Positions 1 to 7,581 of a stretch of 12,487 nt of DNA are shown here, one piece after another. The notes beneath the pieces are model-generated. The model searched no databases, had not been told where the DNA came from, and was given only the letters and a program-made list of their open reading frames with translations. The first letter of the stretch is position 1, and every line of letters begins with the position of its first letter. The translations under genes and the position numbers were made by a program. The stretch comes from an uncultured Flavobacterium sp. (GTDB lineage: Bacteria; Bacteroidota; Bacteroidia; Flavobacteriales; Flavobacteriaceae). The stretch lies in the NCBI GenBank assembly GCA_945957245.1, contig CAMFLD010000032.1:1-12487 (forward strand), in the 5' to 3' direction.

Positions 1-432
1 ATAGTAGCTTTCTAAAATCTGTAATTGGTATTCGTTTTCGATGATGGCTAATTCGGCTTTTGATTTTTCGATATTGATTTTGGTTTTCTGGGCTGTAGCC
101 AATGCCTTGAAATCGATAAGATTCATCTGTGCGTTCAGGAAGAAATTATCATTCTGAATGTTGGAGCTAACCCTTCCGTTGGTTGCCGGATCAATGGTGG
201 AACCGAAATTATAGTTTTGATTTCCACCCATAGAAATTGAAGGCAATAATTGATTGACCAACGAATTGTGCTCTTTCTGCGTTTTTTTTATATTGAGCTG
301 CTGAATCTTAATTCCCAGGGAATTTTTCATCGCTTCACTGATGCATCTCTGCAATGGCCAGGAATTATCCTGACCAAATACAGAAGTGCAAATCGTATAT
401 AGGCAAACGAATAAAAAGGCTCTTTTATTCAT
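1..432 (-). CDS. TolC-family outer-membrane efflux protein, 3' part beyond window
   Basis: The ATG at 430-432 opens 144 codons that run off the left edge, so only the N-terminal third or so of a roughly 430-480-aa protein is present. Residues 1-20 form a signal peptide (hydrophobic stretch AFLFVCLYTICTSVFG followed by Q), as expected for an outer-membrane protein. The mature part begins with NSWPLQRCISEAMKNSLGIK, the usual opening of TolC-like proteins (a W.L..C...A...N signature), and continues into helix-forming sequence and a Phe/Asn-rich section resembling the first beta-strands and coiled coil. The start overlaps the last 8 nt of the permease gene, so the two are probably translationally coupled. 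By context it is the outer-membrane channel of the export system encoded upstream. The family assignment is firm; the substrate is unknown. Confidence 0.88.
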   Translation of the reverse strand, partial: MNKRAFLFVCLYTICTSVFGQDNSWPLQRCISEAMKNSLGIKIQQLNIKKTQKEHNSLVNQLLPSISMGGNQNYNFGSTIDPATNGRVSSNIQNDNFFLNAQMNLIDFKALATAQKTKINIEKSKAELAIIENEYQLQILESYY

Positions 433-2857
433 ATTTCAGGTATTTCAACACATCCATTCTTGTAGCGTAATAAGCTCTGGAAAGTACAACCACCAATGTG
501 AGGAATAACAGGACAACGAAGCCTATTATGAATGGGACAAAGCTTATTTGGATTCGGGAAGCGAATTCCTCAAGCCATTTATTGAGTAAGTAATATACCG
601 GAAAAAGTGCTATTACAAATCCGGTTATGCAGAAAACAACGTACTGTTTTGACAATTCTTTGAGTAATACGCCGGTTTCTGCTCCCAATGTTTTCCGTAT
701 CGCAATTTCCTTCATCCTTCTTTGGATGGAATAAGAGGCCAGCGAAAACAATCCGAATACGGCAATCAGGATGACAATAAAGTTAAGCAGTGTAAAAAGG
801 TTTTTCTGTTTAACATATGTTTCATAGGTTCGGGCATAGGCTTTGTCTACAAAATCATATTGGAACGGATATTCTGTATCTACATTTTTAACCCAGAATT
901 TTTCAATATCCGACATGGTCTGTTCCATATTGTCTCCTTTAACCTTGACAAAAATCTTATTTATGTTTCCGGCCATCCATCTGATGGTTTTGAAATGGAA
1001 AAATACCATTGGCGGAACATCATCCTGTGGACTGAAAAGGTTAAAATCCTTAACGACTCCAACGACTTTAAGTTTGTTGCCATTCCATTCGATTGTTTTA
1101 CCAACAATATTTTTTTCCTTCATCATTTTTTGGGCTTTTTCATTAATCAACATCGTATTAATGGTATCCGAAGCGAATTTTTCAGAAAGATATCTTCCTT
1201 CAGCCATTTTAATGTTCATCATTTCGAGCATACCAAAATCAATGGCCATATTTTGTCCCTGTATTGTAACATCCTTATATTCGAAACTTGAGGAGGAATT
1301 GGAACCTGATCCAAAATCGAAAGCGCCGGTTCCAATCTGCTCCACTCCTTTTATTTTTGACAATTCGTTTTTAATGGTAAAATAGCGGAGCATTATTTTT
1401 GATTCATAACCTTTCTCTCTCCAGTCAAAGTTGTTACGGTATATTATGTCCAGTACTTTTTCTCCTTTGAATCCGATATCTTTTGTATTCAGGAACTGAA
1501 CCTGCTGATACACGATATAGGAACCTATGATAAAGAATGTCGCAATGGCAAACTGCAGTATCAGCATTCCATTGCGGAGCCACACGCCATTTTTACTTCG
1601 CCCAAAATTACCTTTGAGTACTTTAAGCGTTTCGAAATTGGCAACATAAACCGCAGGGAATATTCCGGCTACTGCTATGGTGAAAAAAAATATGGCCACC
1701 AGTTCAAGATAAAACTGTTCTCCGTGGATGATTAGCTTTTTATTCAAAAATTCATTGTAATAGGGCAATGACAACTCAACAATTACCAACGCTAAGAATA
1801 TTGAAAATAAAGTTATCAGGCTGGTTTCGAATATGAATTGCTTGATAATGTTAAATTTTGATGCTCCAATAATTTTCCTTACTCCAACTTCTTTGGCTCT
1901 TTTTATGGCATTGGCGGTAGCAAGGTTAATGTAATTTACGATGGAAAGAATAAGTATCAGTATGGATAATCCAATCATGATGAGAAGGAAACGGTAATTA
2001 CCTCTACCTTCAGCATATCCTTCGACTATAGAATGAAGTCTGGCCTGAGCCAAAGGTTCAAGAATAACTTTGGTAGATTCGTCTCCATTTTTCTTAATCC
2101 ATTCGGGAATCGTCAGGCCTTCTTCCTTGGCCGCTTTAGCTACCCTGTTATCAAACATGATTTTCTCCATGCGTTTTTTTACCTTGTAGGCATCAGCTGG
2201 ATTTTTGAGTTTCAACATCAGTCCGTGACTGAAATTACCCCACGGATTGGAAGGTTCGATAAGTTTTGGGTCAATAAGATTGGTAACGGCCATTGGAGCC
2301 AGCGAAGATTTTCCCGGAATGGTATAAACACCTCCTACCACAAGAATTTTTCCTGAGTAGCGCACTTCTTTACCTAAAGGATTTTCTGTTCCGAAGAGCA
2401 ATGCCGCCGTTTCATCAGAAATGGCAATACAACCGGCATCTTTAAGGGCTGTCTTAGCACTGCCTTTTATAAAAGGGAAAGAAAAAAAGTCAAAGAAGTT
2501 TTTCTGCGCATCTATTATTTTAAGGATTTCCTTTTTGTTTTTGTACTGTAGCATTTCGTTATAGTACCAACTGTCAAAATAACAATAGCCATCCAATTCC
2601 GGGAATGATGTTTTAAAATAAGGTTGGAATGCTGATACATTGGTTGCCCAATAAGTGTCTTTTGAAACCTCGTTAATGGACTGAAATACTTTGTCCTTGT
2701 TAGGATTCCATTCGTTATAACTTTGTTCGTCATTCCAGTAAAGTATAGCGAATATCAATCCGGCAATCCCGATGCTCAGCCCCAAAATATTTAGTGCCGT
2801 AAAAAGCCTGTTGCTTTTGATTTGATATAAAAATATATTTAGCCAGTTTTTGATCAT
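425..2857 (-). CDS. FtsX/MacB-type ABC transporter permease (810 aa)
   Basis: This is the membrane subunit of a type VII (MacB/FtsX/LolC-like) ABC transporter in the inner membrane. About eight hydrophobic helices are visible: 20-41, 290-312, 342-363, 385-405, 428-450, 688-710, 740-759 and 772-793. They form two four-helix halves, each with a large periplasmic MacB_PCD-like domain (about 42-289 and 451-687). Each half carries the cytoplasmic coupling motif after its second helix: EVGVRKIIGAS at 323-333 and EIAIRKTLGAE at 717-727. The 810-aa length fits the duplicated Bacteroidota permeases that lack a fused ATPase; the ATPase is a separate gene at 5124-5825. MIKNWLN... at 2857 is the natural start. 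These transporters usually work by mechanotransmission, passing periplasmic substrates to an adaptor and TolC channel. The cargo cannot be read from the sequence. Confidence 0.93.
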   Translation of the reverse strand: MIKNWLNIFLYQIKSNRLFTALNILGLSIGIAGLIFAILYWNDEQSYNEWNPNKDKVFQSINEVSKDTYWATNVSAFQPYFKTSFPELDGYCYFDSWYYNEMLQYKNKKEILKIIDAQKNFFDFFSFPFIKGSAKTALKDAGCIAISDETAALLFGTENPLGKEVRYSGKILVVGGVYTIPGKSSLAPMAVTNLIDPKLIEPSNPWGNFSHGLMLKLKNPADAYKVKKRMEKIMFDNRVAKAAKEEGLTIPEWIKKNGDESTKVILEPLAQARLHSIVEGYAEGRGNYRFLLIMIGLSILILILSIVNYINLATANAIKRAKEVGVRKIIGASKFNIIKQFIFETSLITLFSIFLALVIVELSLPYYNEFLNKKLIIHGEQFYLELVAIFFFTIAVAGIFPAVYVANFETLKVLKGNFGRSKNGVWLRNGMLILQFAIATFFIIGSYIVYQQVQFLNTKDIGFKGEKVLDIIYRNNFDWREKGYESKIMLRYFTIKNELSKIKGVEQIGTGAFDFGSGSNSSSSFEYKDVTIQGQNMAIDFGMLEMMNIKMAEGRYLSEKFASDTINTMLINEKAQKMMKEKNIVGKTIEWNGNKLKVVGVVKDFNLFSPQDDVPPMVFFHFKTIRWMAGNINKIFVKVKGDNMEQTMSDIEKFWVKNVDTEYPFQYDFVDKAYARTYETYVKQKNLFTLLNFIVILIAVFGLFSLASYSIQRRMKEIAIRKTLGAETGVLLKELSKQYVVFCITGFVIALFPVYYLLNKWLEEFASRIQISFVPFIIGFVVLLFLTLVVVLSRAYYATRMDVLKYLKYE

Positions 2858-2870
2858 GATTGTGATTTTT

Positions 2871-2893
2871 GATGATGATTGATGATTGATGAG
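2871..2893. repeat. short GATGATT tandem repeat in the permease leader
   Basis: The plus strand shows GATGATGATT, GATGATT and GATGAG back to back; as mRNA this is a CATCAAT-like run just upstream of the permease start codon at 2857. It lies in the 43-nt gap between the peptidase and permease genes, the longest gap within the operon. It could simply be low-complexity sequence or could affect translation of the permease. No function is shown. Confidence 0.5.
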
Positions 2894-2900
2894 AATAAAA

Positions 2901-4307
2901 TCAGTCTTTTTTCAGGGCTTCTTCAATATTCTTTAATGAAGTGTCCGATTCGAAATATTTTGATATGATATTGTTGTATTTCACTTTGTCCTGAACTGCT
3001 TTTTCCAGTGATTCTGTAAGGAATTTGTAATTGGTAAAATCAGTTTTTGTTTTGAGTAATTCCCGCATCCATTTCCACATTTTTTCCTTACCGATTTCTT
3101 TTTCAATTGCTGTAAACATCAGTGGCGCATAATAATAAACATACAATTCACGATCTTTATAATCGGCTTTAGCATTGACTTTAGAGAATGCAGTTGGATT
3201 GAAATCCTTCAAATCCTTGAGTTTGTCATCGATTTTTTTCTGGTAGGTTTCTATGCCCAAAATATCACGCGTTACCTGTAGTGAAAGATATTCTGTAAAA
3301 CCTTCACTCATCATATCACCCAATGCCGAGTTGAATACTTTGTAGGTTCCAAAATAATAATGTCCCAACTCGTGAGCAATGAAGGGACGATACCAATTTT
3401 GTATTTTAGGATTGAAAAGGCTTTTCAATCCGTTTTCGCCTCGCCCTATGCTAAAAATAGACGGATAGGTTACAAAAAGCCATGAATTCCTGATAGATGT
3501 AGGCGTTGTACTTATAAAAGTTACTGCGCCTCCAAATGGGATTCCCAACTTATCCTCATAATATTTTTGATACGAATTGGTAATTCCGCAAAACTGTGTG
3601 AATTGTTCGTCTGTTAAATCGGGATTTAGGATATAAGTCCCTCCTGATTTTTTAAAATCAAAATTCCCGCAATACAAACTGAGTTCTTTGGGAGTATCAC
3701 TTTTAAAGTTAGCCTGAGTAGCTTTTACAGGAAGGTTTCCGTTTACATACAATGTCGAACAATCGCTGCATTGGAGTTCAATATCATATTTTACCTCATT
3801 ATATAGTTTGTCTTTTTCAATATCATACAACATAGGATACCACGCCGTTTGGTCACCGTCGGTCCTTACAGAATAGCCATTAAAGGCAATATTTCCTTTC
3901 CAGTCATCCCTACTGTAATTTTCCAAGGTATCTGTAGCTACCGGGAATTTTCCGGTATATTTTACTCTAAGTGTATTTGGTAAAAACTTGCCTTTATTAT
4001 CTTTTCCGGGAAAATAATAAGCATTTGATTCTCCTGTTGAAATAGTGTCTTTCAAAGATTTATCATACCCAATAAGAAAATCATTGGGTTTCAGGCTTCG
4101 GAAATGCAAAATGTTCATTCCTGAATTCAATCTGATAAAATAGTCTTTTAATGGAGGAATATTACTTAGCGTCATGTCGCAAGTGAATGTTCCTTCTTTG
4201 ATGGAAATATTTACTTTTCCCGTAAGAGTTGGTACTTCATTCTGCGCTCTAGCTTCAGAAAATGAAAATAGTATGATTATGAAGTATAGAATATTGAAAA
4301 GTTTCAT
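2901..4307 (-). CDS. Exported M1-like zinc metallopeptidase (gluzincin)
   Basis: The 468-aa protein has a clear signal peptide (hydrophobic residues about 5-17, cleavage after ARA at 19-21), so it should act in the periplasm or at the surface. Residues 312-316 are HELGH, followed by exactly 18 residues and then Glu335 in SEGFTEYLS. That HExxH-X18-E pattern is the zinc site of M1 peptidases, with Glu313 as catalytic base. Before it lies a beta-rich N-terminal region (about 25-225) like the M1 N-terminal domain. A Tyr cluster at 391-393 (YYYAPLMF) sits where M1 enzymes have their transition-state Tyr. The aminopeptidase GxMEN motif is absent; the corresponding stretch near 259-270 reads GGAVTFISTTPT. 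The protein is also shorter than full M1 enzymes, which often exceed 600 aa. Either altered specificity or a chaperone or processing role is possible. It sits 11 nt after the head-GIN gene, between the transporter ATPase and permease genes. Confidence 0.82.
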   Translation of the reverse strand: MKLFNILYFIIILFSFSEARAQNEVPTLTGKVNISIKEGTFTCDMTLSNIPPLKDYFIRLNSGMNILHFRSLKPNDFLIGYDKSLKDTISTGESNAYYFPGKDNKGKFLPNTLRVKYTGKFPVATDTLENYSRDDWKGNIAFNGYSVRTDGDQTAWYPMLYDIEKDKLYNEVKYDIELQCSDCSTLYVNGNLPVKATQANFKSDTPKELSLYCGNFDFKKSGGTYILNPDLTDEQFTQFCGITNSYQKYYEDKLGIPFGGAVTFISTTPTSIRNSWLFVTYPSIFSIGRGENGLKSLFNPKIQNWYRPFIAHELGHYYFGTYKVFNSALGDMMSEGFTEYLSLQVTRDILGIETYQKKIDDKLKDLKDFNPTAFSKVNAKADYKDRELYVYYYAPLMFTAIEKEIGKEKMWKWMRELLKTKTDFTNYKFLTESLEKAVQDKVKYNNIISKYFESDTSLKNIEEALKKD

Positions 4308-4318
4308 TTTTAACCTTC

Positions 4319-5101
4319 TTATTTATGGTTTACTGAACCTGATGAACTTTGGTCTTTAACAACATTCGCAGGATTTCCTGTGTAATTGATATCCGCACTT
4401 GATGAAGCTTTGGCATTCAGCGTTTTGGTTACGTTCAAATTAACATCTGCGGAACTGCTCGCTGTGGCAATTGCTTCTTCGGTTTCAAATTTATAACCAT
4501 CAAAACTGGACGAACTGCTTGATTTAACAGTCAGTTTCCCGGTTTTACCTTTGATTTTTACTTCAGCTGAACTGCTGGTTTCTGCATTAGTGCTTTTAGC
4601 ATCAACCTCAGCATTGATATCTCCACTGGAAGAAGCATCAAGGCTCAGATTTTCGCAATTGAATTTTCCTGAAACACTTCCAGAAGAACTCACATCTATA
4701 ACCAACTTATCGGATGAATTCAGGTTTTGGATTTTAATATTTGCCGATGAGCTTGCTTTTATTGATTGTAGTGAAGGACCACTTACAGTTACTTTAAGCA
4801 CATTGAAAGACACACCGTTTACTCTCATTTTCCCTTTTTTGGAACCTTTGTAATTCCCGTTTCCGGTATCTACAAAAATCTTAAGGGTAGCATCTTCTAC
4901 TTCGGTTTTTATAAAATTTAGCTTTTGATTGTCATCCGTTTCAACTTTGATGCTCTTTGTGTTTGAAACGGTATATAAAACCTCAATCCCGTTAGAGGCT
5001 TTCAGTTTGGTAAAATCAGCTGCATTTCTGTTTTCAGAAACTTGGGAAAAGCCCAACAGACTTCCCAAACGTGTTACTAAGATGATAATTGTTTTAGACA
5101 T
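4319..5101 (-). CDS. Exported head-GIN domain (DUF2807) protein with Ser-triplet ladder
   Basis: The 260-aa protein begins with a signal-peptide-like segment (1-20, ending GFSQ), although Arg11 interrupts the hydrophobic core. Residues about 27-260 match the putative auto-transporter adhesin head GIN domain (DUF2807), a beta-helical fold found in many Bacteroidota exported proteins. The visible hallmark is a repeated xSSS[A/G]-acidic/Ser-hydrophobic step. Serine triplets begin at 117, 138, 157, 176, 194, 215, 233 and 252, a period of about 18-21 residues, as expected for successive turns of a parallel beta-helix with a Ser stack. Despite the domain name there is no transporter barrel. It lies 22 nt after the ATPase gene and 11 nt before the peptidase gene, so it is co-expressed with the exporter. 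Its function is unknown; surface or periplasmic scaffold, or exporter cargo, are inferences. Confidence 0.85.
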   Translation of the reverse strand: MSKTIIILVTRLGSLLGFSQVSENRNAADFTKLKASNGIEVLYTVSNTKSIKVETDDNQKLNFIKTEVEDATLKIFVDTGNGNYKGSKKGKMRVNGVSFNVLKVTVSGPSLQSIKASSSANIKIQNLNSSDKLVIDVSSSGSVSGKFNCENLSLDASSSGDINAEVDAKSTNAETSSSAEVKIKGKTGKLTVKSSSSSSFDGYKFETEEAIATASSSADVNLNVTKTLNAKASSSADINYTGNPANVVKDQSSSGSVNHK

Positions 5102-5123
5102 GATATTGTGATTTAATTGTTAT

Positions 5124-5825
5124 TTATGAGATTAAAACGTCCACATTGCGACTGTTTATTTTTTCAGAAAGTATCATCCCGTCTTTCATAAAAATAGTTT
5201 TTTGTGAAAATGAAGCATCATAATCAGAATGCGTTACCATTAGTATGGTTGCTCCCTGAGCATGCAGGTCTGTCAATAGCTCCATAACCTCGTTACCATT
5301 TTTACTGTCCAGATTTCCTGTAGGCTCATCAGCCAGAATAATTTTAGGATCGTTGATTAGCGCTCTTGCCACGGCAACTCTTTGCTGCTGTCCTCCGGAA
5401 AGTTGCTGCGGATAGTGTTTTAACCGATGCGAAATTCCTAAGCGCTCAGCAATCATTTCTACTTTTTTCTTTCTTTCTGATGATGAAACTCCATTGTAAA
5501 TCATCGGTAATTCGATGTTATCGTATACTGAAAGCTCATCGATTAGATTAAAATTCTGAAAGATGAAACCAATATTCTGCTTTCTGATTTTTGATTTTTC
5601 CTGCTCCTTAATGCCAATCATTTCCTGATTGAGCAATTGGTAACTTCCTTCTGATGCACTATCTAAAAGTCCAACAATATTAAGAAGCGTCGATTTCCCA
5701 CTTCCTGAAGCACCCATGATAGTAACAAATTCTCCTTGATTGATTGTGATTGAAACTCCGCTTAATGCTTTTGTTTCTACTTCTTCCGTCCGATAAACTT
5801 TAGAAAGATTATTAATTTGTATCAT
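5124..5825 (-). CDS. ABC transporter ATP-binding protein, LolD/MacB type
   Basis: This 233-aa cytoplasmic ATPase has all the motifs of an active ABC nucleotide-binding domain: Walker A GASGSGKST at 38-46, Q-loop Gln90 in FIFQNFNLI, signature LSGGQQQR at 142-149, Walker B IILADEPTG at 162-170 and switch His199 in VTHS. The sequence around the Q-loop and the length are typical of the LolD/MacB/FtsE group that pairs with FtsX-like permeases. It should energise the permease encoded at 425-2857, although two exported-protein genes lie between them. It starts with MIQINNLSKVY, 19 nt after the small exported-protein gene. Phe205-Ser206 follow the H-loop as usual, and no motif is damaged. Confidence 0.95.
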   Translation of the reverse strand: MIQINNLSKVYRTEEVETKALSGVSITINQGEFVTIMGASGSGKSTLLNIVGLLDSASEGSYQLLNQEMIGIKEQEKSKIRKQNIGFIFQNFNLIDELSVYDNIELPMIYNGVSSSERKKKVEMIAERLGISHRLKHYPQQLSGGQQQRVAVARALINDPKIILADEPTGNLDSKNGNEVMELLTDLHAQGATILMVTHSDYDASFSQKTIFMKDGMILSEKINSRNVDVLIS

Positions 5826-5844
5826 ATTGTTCGTTTTTTGATTT

Positions 5845-6291
5845 TTACTTTTCTTTCCATTGACAGAAATAAGAACCTTTGGCCTGTTTCCCTGTGAATC
5901 TTATCTGGTAATTTTCTTCTTTTTTCAAATCAACTGTGACTGTGGCTTCTTCAGTTTGTGTAAAATCATGTTTAAAGATTACATTCCCTTTACCATCAGC
6001 TACCTCCATGGTCAATCCGCCTTTTTTGAGTTCTATTTTATAATCAAGAAAAACACTCATTGTCTTTTTGGCAGAAAGATTTGCATGCGATGTTCCCGTA
6101 TAATCAGAAAATTTAGCTTTCGTATAGGATTTTCCATTACTGTTACTCCATTTGGAATCCGTTATTTTGCTGTCAAAATAAGTACCTGATGAAACTAAAG
6201 ATTTATTATCGAAATCTTTTACCTCTTTCTGCGCATTTAAGCTAAAAATACACATTAAAAACAATCCTAAAAAAACAATTTTACTTTTCAT
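5845..6291 (-). CDS. Small exported protein of unknown function (148 aa)
   Basis: I do not recognise a family. The protein starts with a clean signal peptide (K2-K4, hydrophobic 5-17, ending LNAQ at 18-21), leaving about 128 mature residues. The mature part is rich in Lys, Ser, Thr and aromatics and alternates like beta-strands (for example MSVFLDYKIEL, ATVTVDL, YQIRFTG), suggesting a small beta-sandwich or barrel. It has one Cys near the C-terminus in YFCQWKEK, in the mature region, so no disulfide and no lipobox. It lies 7 nt after the adaptor gene and 19 nt before the ATPase gene, in the same frame of expression. Being placed inside an export operon, it may be a periplasmic accessory subunit or a cargo; neither is shown by the sequence. 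Confidence 0.75.
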   Translation of the reverse strand: MKSKIVFLGLFLMCIFSLNAQKEVKDFDNKSLVSSGTYFDSKITDSKWSNSNGKSYTKAKFSDYTGTSHANLSAKKTMSVFLDYKIELKKGGLTMEVADGKGNVIFKHDFTQTEEATVTVDLKKEENYQIRFTGKQAKGSYFCQWKEK

Positions 6292-6298
6292 ATTTTTA

Positions 6299-7540
6299 TT
6301 AATTTTCTATGTTTAAAATTTCTACATCTTTATAATCCTGATAAGATGACGTAACTACTTTTTCTCCGGGCTTTAGTCCTTTGGCGATTTCAAAATAAAG
6401 CGGATTTTCACGGCTTATTTCTATTGCTCTTCTTTCAGCCTTATCTCCATTTACTACAAATATCCATTTTCCTGCTGTTTCCTGATTGAAACTTCCTTTT
6501 GGAATTACAATGGATTTTATTTTTTCAGATAAAGTCAGCCGCACTGCAAAACTCAACCCCTGTCTCAAATCCAGATTTCCGGCATTGACAAAATTGAGTT
6601 CTACCAAAAATCTTCCGTTTTTTACTTCCGGGATTACTTTAGCTATAGTAACCTCAACCTCTTTCCCGTTAAAGTCTACTATTCCTTTTTGTCCCTGCAG
6701 TACTTTTGACAAATAAAATTCATCAACATCTGCCATTAATTTGTACCCTTTCATCACATCAATTTTTCCAAGAGTCTGGCCCTGTTGGTAGGTTTGTCCC
6801 AGCACCGGTTCAAAGGAAGACAGCCTTCCGGAAAGTGGCGCTACAATCAAAAAGTTTTTCTTATTATTCCTCAATATTCCAAGGCTTTTTTCCATGATGG
6901 ATATGGATTGATTCAATTGCCCGATTTGGATTTGGTTTGCCTGCTTTTCTTTAGTCACACTCTGTTTGATGATGTTCATCCGTTCTTTTTGAAACCTAAA
7001 GTTTTCCTGTGTTTTTTCCCATTCGTTTTTAGCCAAAATTTCCTGGTCAAATAACTTTTTGTTTAAGTCATAAAGGTTTTTGGAATCCTGATAATCATGC
7101 TCTATAGTAATCAAATCCTTAGAAAGATTAAGTTCCTGATTTCTCAAATCCAGTTTAGCCTTATTCAGATTATTGATCTGCTCAATGATGGCTGTTTCCT
7201 GCTGCATATAATTGAGTTCTGTATTCGGATTGTATAATCTTGCCAACGGCTGTCCCTGAATTACCATATCGCCATTGCTGACAAATATTTCCTGAACCGA
7301 ACCTCCTTCAACGATGTTAACCAATATGGAATTCATAGGTTCTACCTTAGCCTGAAAAACCATAAAATCCTCAAAAAAATTCTCTTCTACCGACTTGATA
7401 CTGATTTCTTCTTTTTTAACATTCAAGGTTCTTTTCTTGGTAATCATTGAATAGGCTCCGAAACCCAAAACTACAAATGCTGCTACCGCAATTGCCAGAT
7501 ACTTTTTTTTGTTATTTTTACGATTGATGACCGTGTCCAT
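6299..7540 (-). CDS. HlyD/MacA-type periplasmic adaptor (membrane fusion protein)
   Basis: This 413-aa protein is the adaptor joining the inner-membrane transporter to the TolC channel. A Lys/Arg/Asn-rich cytoplasmic start is followed by one membrane anchor (about 14-33). The split biotinyl-lipoyl domain is seen at about 72-105 (VNIVEGGSVQEIFVSNGDMV) and 230-262 (LIVAPLSGRLSSFEPVLGQT). Between the halves lies a long alpha-helical hairpin (about 112-226) rich in Gln, Leu, Lys and Asn. A beta-barrel region (about 264-338) and a membrane-proximal domain (345-410, with GLKPGEKVV) complete the MacA/HlyD plan. It is the first gene of the operon, starting 141 bp from the divergent regulator gene, and should be transcribed from the sigma-54-like element at 7563-7580 if that is real. 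No lipobox is present; anchoring is by the N-terminal helix. Confidence 0.92.
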   Translation of the reverse strand: MDTVINRKNNKKKYLAIAVAAFVVLGFGAYSMITKKRTLNVKKEEISIKSVEENFFEDFMVFQAKVEPMNSILVNIVEGGSVQEIFVSNGDMVIQGQPLARLYNPNTELNYMQQETAIIEQINNLNKAKLDLRNQELNLSKDLITIEHDYQDSKNLYDLNKKLFDQEILAKNEWEKTQENFRFQKERMNIIKQSVTKEKQANQIQIGQLNQSISIMEKSLGILRNNKKNFLIVAPLSGRLSSFEPVLGQTYQQGQTLGKIDVMKGYKLMADVDEFYLSKVLQGQKGIVDFNGKEVEVTIAKVIPEVKNGRFLVELNFVNAGNLDLRQGLSFAVRLTLSEKIKSIVIPKGSFNQETAGKWIFVVNGDKAERRAIEISRENPLYFEIAKGLKPGEKVVTSSYQDYKDVEILNIEN

Positions 7541-7549
7541 TACTATTTG

Positions 7550-7581
7550 TTTGGCATGGATAGATACAATTTTGTGCCAAA
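7550..7581. repeat. Inverted repeat TTTGGCA ... TGCCAAA, 18-nt spacer
   Basis: TTTGGCA at 7550-7556 and TGCCAAA at 7575-7581 are perfect 7-bp complements around an 18-nt spacer, just upstream of the adaptor start codon at 7540. The right arm forms the -24-like half of the candidate sigma-54 element read on the minus strand. The left arm resembles a -24 half on the plus strand but has no matching -12 half. It could be an operator or a leader hairpin; it may also be coincidental. Confidence 0.45.
7563..7580 (-). promoter_or_regulatory. Imperfect sigma-54-like -24/-12 element for the export operon
   Basis: Read on the minus strand the sequence is TTGGCACAAAATTGTATC. TTGGCAC is a perfect -24 half. 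The -12 half should be TTGC five bases later; here TTG comes one base early and the expected GC is TA, so the match is incomplete. A start about 12 nt downstream would fall near 7554, leaving a leader of about 14 nt before the adaptor ATG. Support comes from context: the divergent gene encodes an NtrC-type activator and paired dyads lie about 95-116 bp upstream. No convincing Bacteroidota -33/-7 (TTG/TAnnTTTG) promoter was seen here. Confidence 0.4.

Noticed and set aside
722..1385. Two long open frames on the plus strand (722-1291 and 843-1385)
   Set aside because: Both lie wholly inside and antisense to the permease gene, whose membrane and coupling motifs are clear. Their translations are Phe/Ile/Ser-rich without family features.
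2033..2356. Open frame of 107 codons on the plus strand
   Set aside because: Antisense shadow of the first periplasmic domain of the permease.
2515..2733. Open frame of 72 codons on the minus strand
   Set aside because: Out-of-frame reading inside the permease N-terminal region; the permease frame is continuous, so this is not a frameshift remnant.
4551..4853. Open frame of 100 codons on the plus strand
   Set aside because: Mirror of the serine-rich repeats in the head-GIN gene; low-complexity coding on the opposite strand.
7550..7568. A second sigma-54 promoter on the plus strand starting at TTTGGCA, facing the regulator gene
   Set aside because: No TTGC-like -12 half follows at the needed distance (the sequence there is GATACA), and it would leave a leader over 100 nt long.
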